Assembly (NCBI GenBank): GCA_017410745.1
Contig: JAFPPJ010000259.1
Coordinates: forward strand, 1-7,825
DNA length: 7,825 nt
Direction: 5' to 3'
Origin: Oscillospiraceae bacterium
GTDB lineage: Bacteria > Bacillota > Clostridia > Oscillospirales > Ruminococcaceae
Made by a program: the position numbers and the translations under genes. Under the pieces are notes generated by a model, which saw nothing but the letters and a program-made list of their open reading frames with translations, did no database searches and was not told the origin of the DNA. Below, piece after piece: positions 1-6,253 of the stretch. Position 1 is the stretch's first letter. Each line of letters begins with the position of its first letter.

Positions 1-1
1 A

Positions 2-994
2 GCGATCGACGGAGTGGAATACATATACACGATCACTGGTGACATTAACGTTACAAATCAGGCTGACAATATCAATGAGATGATCGAATCCGTAAATGAT
101 GTGACCATCACAGCAACGGCTGTTATGGGAGGCTATTCATCAGAGGAGACCACCATCACCGTTACACCGAGACAGTACCTGTGCAACATAACAGATATAA
201 CAGAGGGTGACGGTGAAGTAACTCTCACATGGGAGGAAGACTCAGAAGCGAATGCTTATCAGGTGCTCTATTATCATGATGGCATAATGGATGTCGGCGG
301 AAATAGCGAGGAGACATCCCTCACAGTTGACGGACTGACCAACAATGAGGAATATCAATTCTTAGTAATGCCGCTTATCGACGACATCTATGTGATATTT
401 GACAACAAGAATGATACTGATAAGGCTCATTTCGTAACTGCAATACCGCATTACACTCCTGATATGCCTGAAGTCCTAGTAAAAATAGGTGAGTACAGGA
501 TAGAATTTAATGCAGATGCAATTGACGGGGTTACATATGTATACAGTGTGACTGATACAGAGACAGGAGAAGTTGACACATACGAAGGTGAATTTATCTC
601 ACTGTGCGTAGACAGAAGGTATTATACTGGAAGTGATCCTGAGATAGAATTCAGGGCTAAAGCGGTTTGCGGTCTCTATGAATCAGAAGAGTTCGTATTC
701 ACCGGCTCACCGCGGAAGTTCGTTTGCGATGCTGAGGCCGTTGCGACATCTGATTCTGTAACTCTCACATGGGAAGAAGACTACGATGCAGACAGCTATG
801 AGGTATATCTCTATGACGGCGCCGAGGCTGAGCTTGTAGGAGAGACAGAGGATACTGAATACACAGTTGAGGGACTTGAACCTGAAACAGAGTACGGCTT
901 CTATGTGCTTCCCGTCATCGAAGATGTGAACATACTGTTTGGACCTGATCTGGCTTATGATGCTCCTCATATACTCTATGTGACCACAAAGGAT
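2..994 (+). repeat. Two-copy long-period protein repeat within the Fn3 gene
   Basis: Copy 1 spans about 2-448 and copy 2 about 518-994. Shared landmarks are AIDGV (2-16 and 518-532), the TPRQYLC / SPRKFVC module joint, VTLTWEED, and the EYxFxVxPxIxD strand. Most of the copies have diverged, but the DNA at 218-240 and 758-780 is nearly identical (one difference in 23 bases) at a spacing of exactly 540 nt, or 180 codons. This points to duplication of a two-module block followed by divergence. Confidence 0.75.
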
Positions 995-1579
995 ATTTCT
1001 CCTGTGATCACAAGCATATCTCCCGGCAACCACTGTGCTAAGGTGCGCTGGAACACTCTTCCGGATGCCTCGCTTTACAGACTCACCTATATGATCGATG
1101 ATGTGCCTGTAAGAACTATGGAATACACTGCTGAAAGCAATGCAACTATGGTCAAGGGCGTCTACAATCTTGACAACGGCACCGAGTATGGTTTCTATGT
1201 TACGGCGTATATCGGCGGAAGATGGACTACTGCACAGAATGTATCCTATGCTGTGCCCGATGACTACAATATCGCTTCAACTGTGACGTTAAGCGGAGGT
1301 ACGGTTACGATCACATGGGATATGGCTGAAGGCGCAGAACTGTACCAGATCTACGAGTGGAACAGAGACAATAATTCGCAGAAACAGATCACATCCACAA
1401 GATCGAATTCAGTACAGATATATATCAATACTGCGCAAAACGGTGAAATGTGGTTCGCTGTACAGCCTAAGTATACATCATTCGGTTACCCGTTCTTCAG
1501 GCCGGAAGCTGATAATACCGATTTCAGCTATGAGCACCATGTTACATGGACTGACGGCGTGATAAAGATCGATCCATAA
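2..1579 (+). CDS. Large fibronectin-III-like repeat protein, C-terminal part (5' end outside window)
   Basis: The reading frame is open to the left edge. The GTG at 14 is internal, because residues AIDGV encoded at 2-16 recur inside the protein at 518-532, so the true start lies upstream. About 525 residues are visible. They form roughly five Fn3-like beta-sandwich modules (numbered from the GTG: 53-145, 146-231, 232-327, 328-414, 417-505) plus part of one before. Typical marks are the 'VTLTWEED' and 'VTITWD' strands and the 'L...TEYGFYV' strands near module ends. Modules come in pairs, giving a long period of about 172-180 residues. The segment is acidic, rich in Tyr and Thr, and ends in VIKIDP with no visible LPXTG, dockerin or membrane anchor, so any signal peptide, enzyme domain or dockerin must be upstream. 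Such proteins are usually extracellular; this is inferred. Function is unknown. Confidence 0.88.
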   Translation, partial: AIDGVEYIYTITGDINVTNQADNINEMIESVNDVTITATAVMGGYSSEETTITVTPRQYLCNITDITEGDGEVTLTWEEDSEANAYQVLYYHDGIMDVGGNSEETSLTVDGLTNNEEYQFLVMPLIDDIYVIFDNKNDTDKAHFVTAIPHYTPDMPEVLVKIGEYRIEFNADAIDGVTYVYSVTDTETGEVDTYEGEFISLCVDRRYYTGSDPEIEFRAKAVCGLYESEEFVFTGSPRKFVCDAEAVATSDSVTLTWEEDYDADSYEVYLYDGAEAELVGETEDTEYTVEGLEPETEYGFYVLPVIEDVNILFGPDLAYDAPHILYVTTKDISPVITSISPGNHCAKVRWNTLPDASLYRLTYMIDDVPVRTMEYTAESNATMVKGVYNLDNGTEYGFYVTAYIGGRWTTAQNVSYAVPDDYNIASTVTLSGGTVTITWDMAEGAELYQIYEWNRDNNSQKQITSTRSNSVQIYINTAQNGEMWFAVQPKYTSFGYPFFRPEADNTDFSYEHHVTWTDGVIKIDP

Positions 1580-1593
1580 GTATAATGATATCG

Positions 1594-1624
1594 GATCCCC
1601 CTGCTTGCAGGGGGATCATTTATG
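1594..1624 (+). terminator. Hairpin terminator after the Fn3 repeat gene
   Basis: GATCCCCCTGC (1594-1604) is the exact reverse complement of GCAGGGGGATC (1607-1617), giving an 11-bp GC-rich stem with a tight loop. It begins 14 bases after the stop codon. The run that follows is ATTTAT rather than a long T-tract, so it may terminate less efficiently or act mainly as a 3' stabiliser. Confidence 0.8.
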
Positions 1625-1672
1625 GATAACGTTAGTTTACCGGAATATAAGTGTATCTCGGAAGGAAATGAT

Positions 1673-1846
1673 ACCGAGCCGCAAATCAGGCTGATGTAGG
1701 CAATGATGAGCGAAACGTGAGCGGGCACAGCACGCCGGAAAAGATAATGAAAGTAATTAACAGATAAGAGAGTCACCGAGCCGCGAATTAGAATGATTTG
1801 AAGGCGATTATCAACGAAATGGGAGCGGACACTGTCCGCCGGAAAA
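1673..1846. repeat. Imperfect tandem repeat, two copies, period about 102 bp
   Basis: Copy A is 1673-1742 and copy B is 1775-1846. Both begin ACCGAGCCGC and end CGCCGGAAAA, with shared AGGC, CGAAA and GAGCGG blocks between. A hand alignment gives about 55 of 70 matching positions with one 2-base gap. The start-to-start distance is 102 and the end-to-end distance 104. A third CCGGAA at 1640-1645 suggests the remnant end of an earlier unit. Copy B contains the inverted repeat GCGGACACTGTCCGC (1825-1839), which copy A keeps only weakly. The array fills most of the roughly 350-base gene-free stretch and ends 8 bases before the -35 box. Its nature is unknown. Confidence 0.7.
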
Positions 1847-1854
1847 TTCTTATA

Positions 1855-1883
1855 TTGACATATTGCAGGAAAAGTGGTATAAT
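1855..1883 (+). promoter_or_regulatory. Consensus sigma-A promoter for the seven-gene operon
   Basis: TTGACA (1855-1860) and TATAAT (1878-1883) are separated by exactly 17 bases. TG at 1875-1876 adds an extended -10. Both hexamers match the housekeeping consensus fully, so basal transcription should be strong. The expected start site is near 1890, leaving a leader of about 38 bases before the ATG at 1929. No other promoter of similar quality is seen in the operon. Confidence 0.9.
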
Positions 1884-1893
1884 GTATCCATAT

Positions 1894-1911
1894 CAAGTTT
1901 TTAAAAATTTG
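1894..1911. promoter_or_regulatory. AT-rich 18-bp near-palindrome in the leader, candidate operator
   Basis: CAAGTTTTTAAAAATTTG is an 18-bp inverted repeat with one imperfect pair, centred on TTTTTAAAAA. It lies between the predicted transcription start (about 1890) and the ribosome binding site, where a bound protein could block transcription. The second gene of the operon encodes an Lrp/AsnC regulator, a family that often binds AT-rich dyads in its own control region. The assignment as its operator is inference; AT-rich palindromes also arise by chance. Confidence 0.4.
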
Positions 1912-1914
1912 TTT

Positions 1915-1919
1915 AAGGG
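1915..1919 (+). promoter_or_regulatory. Ribosome binding site deciding the membrane-protein start
   Basis: AAGGG ends 9 bases before the ATG at 1929 but only 3 bases before the in-frame GTG at 1923. The spacing favours the ATG as the real start. Confidence 0.65.
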
Positions 1920-1928
1920 TCTGTGATC

Positions 1929-3188
1929 ATGCAAAATAAGCAGAGTATAATCAAACCTGGTACGGCTGTGGCCGATGTATTTAAAGATAAATATGTGCTG
2001 TTGGGTACGCTCGCTGTCATTGCTTCGGCTGTATGTGCGGGCATATCGCACTCATCTGCCGCTTTTGGCTTCATGTGGGAGCTTATAACGGCCTGGGCGT
2101 TTCTGACGGGGTCTGTGCTGGCGGTGAATATGGTTCTCGCCAAAAGAGATATGTCACGCAGGGTATTTGCCTCTAATATGCGCTCGCTCGATCCTAAGAT
2201 AACAGGATATGTGACCGACATCAGCGGTATAGGCTCATTGCTTGCGGCACTTGCTGCCGTATCGTATGCGCTGTCTCAGCTGTATATATCCAATGACGGG
2301 CAGGACAGATTCTATGTAACTGCAGTGTCTATCGTGTGCGGTGCGCTGATGATAGGCTGTTCTCTCGGAATGATCACATCGAGGGATACCTTGTTCAGGA
2401 TGGTATTCGTTACTGTATCGGATATCACCGATACAAAGGGAGAAGAGCTTATCAAGTGTGTAGGCAGGACATCATTGTCGCATGAGCTTACAGGAGCGGT
2501 CAGACGCATCAGTCTGATAGCACTGTCTGTGCAGATAGGCATGTCGCTGCTGTTTATAGTGTCATCTCTTACTTCGGTCGGCCTTCCTTTCCCTCTTTCC
2601 GGCATTGCGGTGATATATGCCGCAATAATGCTGATATCTATGGGAAATACCAAGGGAGAGGCCGTATACGGCGAGGAAAAGCTCCGCCTGTTTGCAAAAG
2701 GACGTTCATTCGGCGTGCTAAATACAGTGATGTATGTTCTTATAGCGATAGCGGTCATGTATACTTTCCCGTTCAGGAGCGTGTATACATCATATACCGT
2801 GAGGTATGAGTACTATTATACCGATGCCGCTCCCGAAGGGATAAATGTATTCTCCATTCCCGAACACAGACTTGAGAATGAGCCGCTGTTCATGGCAATG
2901 TTCATACTTTCTGCATTTACTGTGATCGTAATGGCATTTACAGCGATAGCCTATGACAGCAAGACGTTTTCTCAGAAGGGAAGCGCTAAGTCACTGGTGA
3001 TGATAATGTCTGCCATAGGGCTGATAATCGTTTATTCTGCAGTGTATTCATTGATAAACTCCGTGTTCAGGATGAATGCGGTGATGTGGCTCGTAAGCGT
3101 CAGTCTTGCGTGTCTGATGCTGGGTGTGAATCTTATACGGATCCTTGTTGTATCAAGGAGAAGTGATAGTGATACAAAGGAAGAATGA
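1929..3188 (+). CDS. Ten-helix integral membrane protein of unknown function
   Basis: The protein has 419 residues from the ATG at 1929. About ten hydrophobic segments are visible (roughly 22-40, 49-71, 99-120, 128-150, 195-215, 220-238, 262-280, 319-342, 354-378, 384-408). Positive residues cluster in loops 72-98, 239-261, 343-353 and at the C-terminus (SRRSDSDTKEE), which places both ends in the cytoplasm. The longest outside loop, 281-318, is Tyr-rich (YTSYTVRYEYYY). I recognise no family signature. It is first in the operon, followed 14 bases later by an Lrp-type regulator and an aminotransferase, so amino-acid transport or export is one guess. Another is that it is the membrane partner of the ABC ATPase at the operon's end, since ten helices with the main outside loop between helices 7 and 8 is also the layout of BceB-type permeases, though the loop here is far smaller. 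Neither is supported by sequence similarity I can see. Confidence 0.85.
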   Translation: MQNKQSIIKPGTAVADVFKDKYVLLGTLAVIASAVCAGISHSSAAFGFMWELITAWAFLTGSVLAVNMVLAKRDMSRRVFASNMRSLDPKITGYVTDISGIGSLLAALAAVSYALSQLYISNDGQDRFYVTAVSIVCGALMIGCSLGMITSRDTLFRMVFVTVSDITDTKGEELIKCVGRTSLSHELTGAVRRISLIALSVQIGMSLLFIVSSLTSVGLPFPLSGIAVIYAAIMLISMGNTKGEAVYGEEKLRLFAKGRSFGVLNTVMYVLIAIAVMYTFPFRSVYTSYTVRYEYYYTDAAPEGINVFSIPEHRLENEPLFMAMFILSAFTVIVMAFTAIAYDSKTFSQKGSAKSLVMIMSAIGLIIVYSAVYSLINSVFRMNAVMWLVSVSLACLMLGVNLIRILVVSRRSDSDTKEE

Positions 3189-3190
3189 TC

Positions 3191-3197
3191 AAGGAGG
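3191..3197 (+). promoter_or_regulatory. Strong ribosome binding site deciding the regulator start
   Basis: AAGGAGG is a near-perfect Shine-Dalgarno sequence 5 bases before the ATG at 3203. It lies downstream of the alternative in-frame ATG at 3185, which overlaps the preceding stop and has no such site, so 3203 is preferred. Confidence 0.85.
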
Positions 3198-3202
3198 CAT
3201 AT

Positions 3203-3679
3203 ATGGATCAGCTTTTGAAACTTTTGAAGGAAAATGCAAGACTCAGCGATGAAGAGCTTGCGACTATGACAGGTATGTCTGCGGCCGATGTAAAGAAGGC
3301 AATAACGCAGTATGAAAAGCAGGGCGTTATAAGGGGCTATCGAGCCGTAATAAACGAGGAACTCGCCGACAAGAACGCTGTGACCGCGTTCATTGAGGTC
3401 AAGGTCGCGCCTAAGGCAGAGCATGGCTTTGATGAGCTCGCGCGTCTCATCATGTCGTTTGAAGAGGTCGATTCCGTTACCCTTATGTCGGGCTCGTTCG
3501 ACCTTGCTGTTACGCTGAGCGGTACGGATTACAAGGAGATCGCTCTGTTCGTAGCAAGAAGATTGTCTACTCTTGATGGAGTTATCTCAACATCCACCCA
3601 CTTTGTTCTGAAAAGATACAAGGATCAGGGGATATTTATGGATACTGATATTGATGAAAGGGGTCTCGTTTCTCCGTGA
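3203..3679 (+). CDS. Lrp/AsnC-family transcriptional regulator
   Basis: The product has 158 residues, the usual length for this family. Residues 1-50 form the N-terminal winged helix-turn-helix (LSDEELATMTGMSAADVKKA, then EKQGVIRGYRAVIN, the typical recognition helix and wing). Residues 58-138 are the RAM effector-binding domain, with the conserved 'LMSGSFDLAV' (Gly-x-x-Asp) turn. These proteins bind DNA as dimers or octamers and respond to amino acids. The next gene, an aminotransferase, overlaps its stop by 4 bases (GTGA), so the two are translationally coupled. The pairing resembles alaR-alaT (yugG-yugH) of Bacillus subtilis. A role in controlling this operon in response to an amino acid is inferred; the palindrome at 1894-1911 is a possible target. 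Confidence 0.93.
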   Translation: MDQLLKLLKENARLSDEELATMTGMSAADVKKAITQYEKQGVIRGYRAVINEELADKNAVTAFIEVKVAPKAEHGFDELARLIMSFEEVDSVTLMSGSFDLAVTLSGTDYKEIALFVARRLSTLDGVISTSTHFVLKRYKDQGIFMDTDIDERGLVSP

Positions 3680-4845
3680 TCGACTATGACAAGCTCGTTG
3701 CGGCAAAATGCTTTGACATGAAGCCCTCGGGCATAAGAAGATTTTTTGACCTTGCCAATGCAAGAGAGGGGGTCATCTCTCTCGGTGTGGGCGAGCCTGA
3801 TTTCCAGACACCGTGGAATGTGCGTCAGGCTGCTATAACCTCGCTTGAAAAGGGCAAGACAAAATATACTGCAAATTCAGGTATGGCTGAGCTTAAAAAA
3901 GCCATTGTCAATAAGATAAAGACACAGCTTGGAGTTTCGTATGATGAGAATGAGGTAATAGTGACTGTCGGCGGTTCTGAGGGCATAGATATAGCGGTGC
4001 GCTCCCTTGTAAATCCCGGCGATGAGGTGCTCATAGTAGAGCCCTGCTTTGTTTGCTATGCGCCGATAGTATCTCTTTGCGGAGGCATCCCCGTACCGCT
4101 TGAAACAGTAGCTGAAAATGATTTCAAGCTGACAGCAGAGCTGCTTCGCTCTAAGATAACGGACAAGACAAAGCTGCTCGTGCTTCCGTTCCCGAACAAT
4201 CCCACAGGCGCAGTTATGGACAGGCATGATCTTGAAGAGATCGCTGATGTGCTTGAAGGCACTGATATACTTGTCCTTACCGATGAGATTTATTCTGCGC
4301 TCACATACGGCGGTACTCATTGCTCTATCGTTCAGATAAGAGATATGCAGGAGAGGACGATATTTGTAAACGGATTCTCAAAGGCATATTCCATGACAGG
4401 CTGGAGACTGGGCTATATCGCCGCTCCTGAACCGCTCGCACGTCAGATGCTCAAGATACATCAGTATGCGATCATGTGTTCTCCTACCGTATCTCAGTAT
4501 GCTGCCATTGAAGCGCTGCAGTCATGCGACAGGGATGTGGAGAAGATGCGCGTGGAATATGATCAGCGCAGAAGATGGCTTGTGAAATCGCTCAATGAGA
4601 TAGGTCTTGACTGCTTTGAGCCGAGAGGCGCATTCTATGTGTTCCCGAGCATAAAGCGTACAGGGCTTTCAAGCGAGGAATTCTGTGAAAGGCTTCTCAA
4701 CGAGCATGATGTAGCTGTGGTGCCCGGAAATGCATTCGGCGCGAGCGGCGAAGGATTTGTGCGTATATCCTATGCATATTCGTTAAAACATATCATGACG
4801 GCGGTAGAGCGCATATCTGATTTCATTTCTCCTATGATAAAGTGA
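3676..4845 (+). CDS. Class I/II PLP-dependent aminotransferase (AlaT/PatA-like)
   Basis: The protein has 389 residues, normal for fold-type I aminotransferases, and begins at a GTG overlapping the regulator's stop. Key residues are present: the substrate-site segment GVGEPDF (37-43), YTANSGMAEL (64-73), N175 in PNNPTG, D203 in TDEIY which contacts the PLP pyridine nitrogen, the Schiff-base lysine K236 in GFSKAYSMTGWRLGY, and R363 in VRISYA which binds the substrate carboxylate. It should move an amino group between an amino acid and a 2-oxo acid in the cytoplasm. The substrate cannot be read from the sequence; pairing with an Lrp-type regulator as in alaR-alaT makes alanine a reasonable guess, with aspartate or aromatic amino acids as alternatives. 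AAAGGGG at 3657-3663 is 12 bases upstream, rather far, which fits reliance on coupling to the upstream gene. Confidence 0.93.
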   Translation: MIDYDKLVAAKCFDMKPSGIRRFFDLANAREGVISLGVGEPDFQTPWNVRQAAITSLEKGKTKYTANSGMAELKKAIVNKIKTQLGVSYDENEVIVTVGGSEGIDIAVRSLVNPGDEVLIVEPCFVCYAPIVSLCGGIPVPLETVAENDFKLTAELLRSKITDKTKLLVLPFPNNPTGAVMDRHDLEEIADVLEGTDILVLTDEIYSALTYGGTHCSIVQIRDMQERTIFVNGFSKAYSMTGWRLGYIAAPEPLARQMLKIHQYAIMCSPTVSQYAAIEALQSCDRDVEKMRVEYDQRRRWLVKSLNEIGLDCFEPRGAFYVFPSIKRTGLSSEEFCERLLNEHDVAVVPGNAFGASGEGFVRISYAYSLKHIMTAVERISDFISPMIK

Positions 4846-4873
4846 CTTGCCGGAGAAGGATTTCGGGAGTGCT

Positions 4874-5425
4874 ATGGGGGCATTTATGATTGGTCGCTTC
4901 ATAAGCAAACATAATATTTCTCGAAATACAGAGCTTCCTTTGCCCGATGATTTTATCAACGGACAGGGAAGCTGTGCTGTATCACGGTATTGCTTCGGCC
5001 TTTTCAGAATGGCATACAATGGCTGCGGAGCGATAGCTGTCTATAATGCATTAAAATTATGCGGTGAAACTGTGGATTTCCGTGAGACCGCTTCAAAGCT
5101 GGAGAAGTATCTTGTACTGTTCGGTACTTTCGGGCTGTCGCCCGACGGCATCGGCAAGTATCTTTCCTCCACCGGAAGAGAATTCAGGAAATTCACGGAT
5201 TATAACGACTTTGCTGAGAATGTAAAGCACGGCAGGGTATTCATAATCTGTTACTGGACGAAGGAGCCCTGGCGCTCAACGAGCCATTTCATCGCATTTG
5301 AAAGAAAACATGACTGTTATGTCCTGTATAACCTGTACAATAATTCTACAGGCCCTGTGAGGACAAAAGATATATTCAGTATCTGCACCAAACGCAGATA
5401 TATACGCGGATATATGCTGGAGTAA
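4874..5425 (+). CDS. Papain/C39-like cysteine-peptidase-fold protein, function unknown
   Basis: The product has 183 residues from the ATG at 4874, chosen because GGAG at 4866-4869 lies 4 bases upstream. A TTG at 4847 (192 residues) and an ATG at 4886 are possible alternatives. The layout matches papain-like or C39-like domains: a nucleophile motif MAYNGCGAIAVYNAL with C51, a segment 'FGTFGLSPDGIGKYLSSTG' typical of C39-like folds, a histidine H138 in SHFIAF, and a following polar residue N153 in LYNLYNN that could complete a Cys-His-Asn triad. No signal peptide or membrane helix is evident, so it is probably cytoplasmic. It is 28 bases after the aminotransferase and 3 bases before ispE. Whether it cuts peptides, acts as an amidase or acyltransferase, or is only a fold relative is not known. 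Confidence 0.82.
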   Translation: MGAFMIGRFISKHNISRNTELPLPDDFINGQGSCAVSRYCFGLFRMAYNGCGAIAVYNALKLCGETVDFRETASKLEKYLVLFGTFGLSPDGIGKYLSSTGREFRKFTDYNDFAENVKHGRVFIICYWTKEPWRSTSHFIAFERKHDCYVLYNLYNNSTGPVRTKDIFSICTKRRYIRGYMLE

Positions 5426-5428
5426 GAT

Positions 5429-6253
5429 ATGACAGAGAAAGCATATGCAAAGATAAATCTTTACCTTGACTGCATAGGCCGCAGAAATGACGGCTATCAT
5501 GAGCTGTGCACGGTGATGCATACTGTATCGCTGTGCGATACGGTGAGCCTTGAAAAAGCCGATAATATCTCTGTATCATGCAGTGACAGTTCTGTGCCCT
5601 CAGATGAAAGGAATATTGCATATAAATGTGCTCAAACCTATTTCAAGGTCTGTGGGATACAGGGTGGCGCAAGGATACATATCGACAAGCACATACCTTC
5701 ACAGGCAGGGCTTGGAGGAGGAAGCGCAGATGGTGCGGCAGTGCTCCGCATGCTGAATAGAGCGTACGGCGGCACGGATATTGACGGACTTTTATCTGCG
5801 GCAGCATCATGCGGTGCGGACATACCATTTCTTGTAAAGGGCGGAGCTGCTCTTTGCGAGGGCATAGGAGAGAGGATAACACCGCTTGCGCCTATGTATG
5901 GCTGTGTGCTTATAGCGAAGGGAGAACACGGCATATCCACGCCGGAGGCATACAGAAGGATAGATGAGCTTGCTCCCGGAAAACATCTTGAGCCGCGTGA
6001 AGTCATGACGCTTTATAGCAAAGGAAATCTGCCCCTGTACAATATATTTGAGCAGGCAGTGGACATTCCCGATGTTATGCGGATAAAGGATATCATTTCG
6101 GGATATGGCGCACAGACGCTTATGAGCGGCAGCGGATCTGCAGTATACGGACTTTTCGCAGATGACAAGACTGCTCGTGAATGCGCGGGAACACTTTCCG
6201 GAAAGGGCTTCTTTTCGGGAGTATATTACTTTACGGATGAGGTGACTGCATGA
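5429..6253 (+). CDS. ispE: 4-diphosphocytidyl-2-C-methyl-D-erythritol kinase
   Basis: This GHMP-family kinase uses ATP to phosphorylate CDP-methylerythritol, the fourth step of the non-mevalonate (MEP) route to isoprenoid precursors, in the cytoplasm. The 274 residues match the family (E. coli IspE has 283). Motifs are complete: AYAKINLYL with catalytic K8, DGYHEL (21-26), the ATP loop PSQAGLGGGSADGAA (90-104), catalytic D131 in GADIPF, and the C-terminal GHMP motif MSGSGSAVYGLF (232-243). GGAG at 5419-5422 is 6 bases before the ATG. The gene starts 3 bases after the cysteine-peptidase-like gene and overlaps the HisA-like gene by 4 bases (ATGA). Confidence 0.97.
   Translation: MTEKAYAKINLYLDCIGRRNDGYHELCTVMHTVSLCDTVSLEKADNISVSCSDSSVPSDERNIAYKCAQTYFKVCGIQGGARIHIDKHIPSQAGLGGGSADGAAVLRMLNRAYGGTDIDGLLSAAASCGADIPFLVKGGAALCEGIGERITPLAPMYGCVLIAKGEHGISTPEAYRRIDELAPGKHLEPREVMTLYSKGNLPLYNIFEQAVDIPDVMRIKDIISGYGAQTLMSGSGSAVYGLFADDKTARECAGTLSGKGFFSGVYYFTDEVTA

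Noticed and set aside
1691..1716. CTGATG ... CGAAAC in repeat copy A resembling a hammerhead ribozyme core
   Set aside because: The segment between the two boxes can form only about two base pairs of stem II, and copy B has lost the CTGA box, so the catalytic core is not supported.
1825..1839. Inverted repeat GCGGACACTGTCCGC as a terminator or riboswitch stem
   Set aside because: No T-run follows, it lies upstream of the promoter, and copy A of the repeat does not keep the pairing. It is kept only as part of the repeat.
1528..1896. Minus-strand open frame of 122 codons across the intergenic repeats
   Set aside because: It overlaps the end of the Fn3 gene, the terminator hairpin and the promoter. 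Its composition looks non-coding, and it is open mainly because the repeat has few stops on that strand.
1923..1931. GTG at 1923 as start of the membrane protein
   Set aside because: The ribosome binding site is only 3 bases upstream of it; the ATG two codons later has proper spacing.
3877..4320. Minus-strand open frame of 147 codons inside the aminotransferase
   Set aside because: The plus strand encodes a complete aminotransferase with all catalytic residues. The opposite frame is a shadow with no ribosome binding site or family motif.
5638..6006. Minus-strand open frames inside ispE
   Set aside because: They lie opposite the conserved GHMP kinase motifs and have no features of their own.
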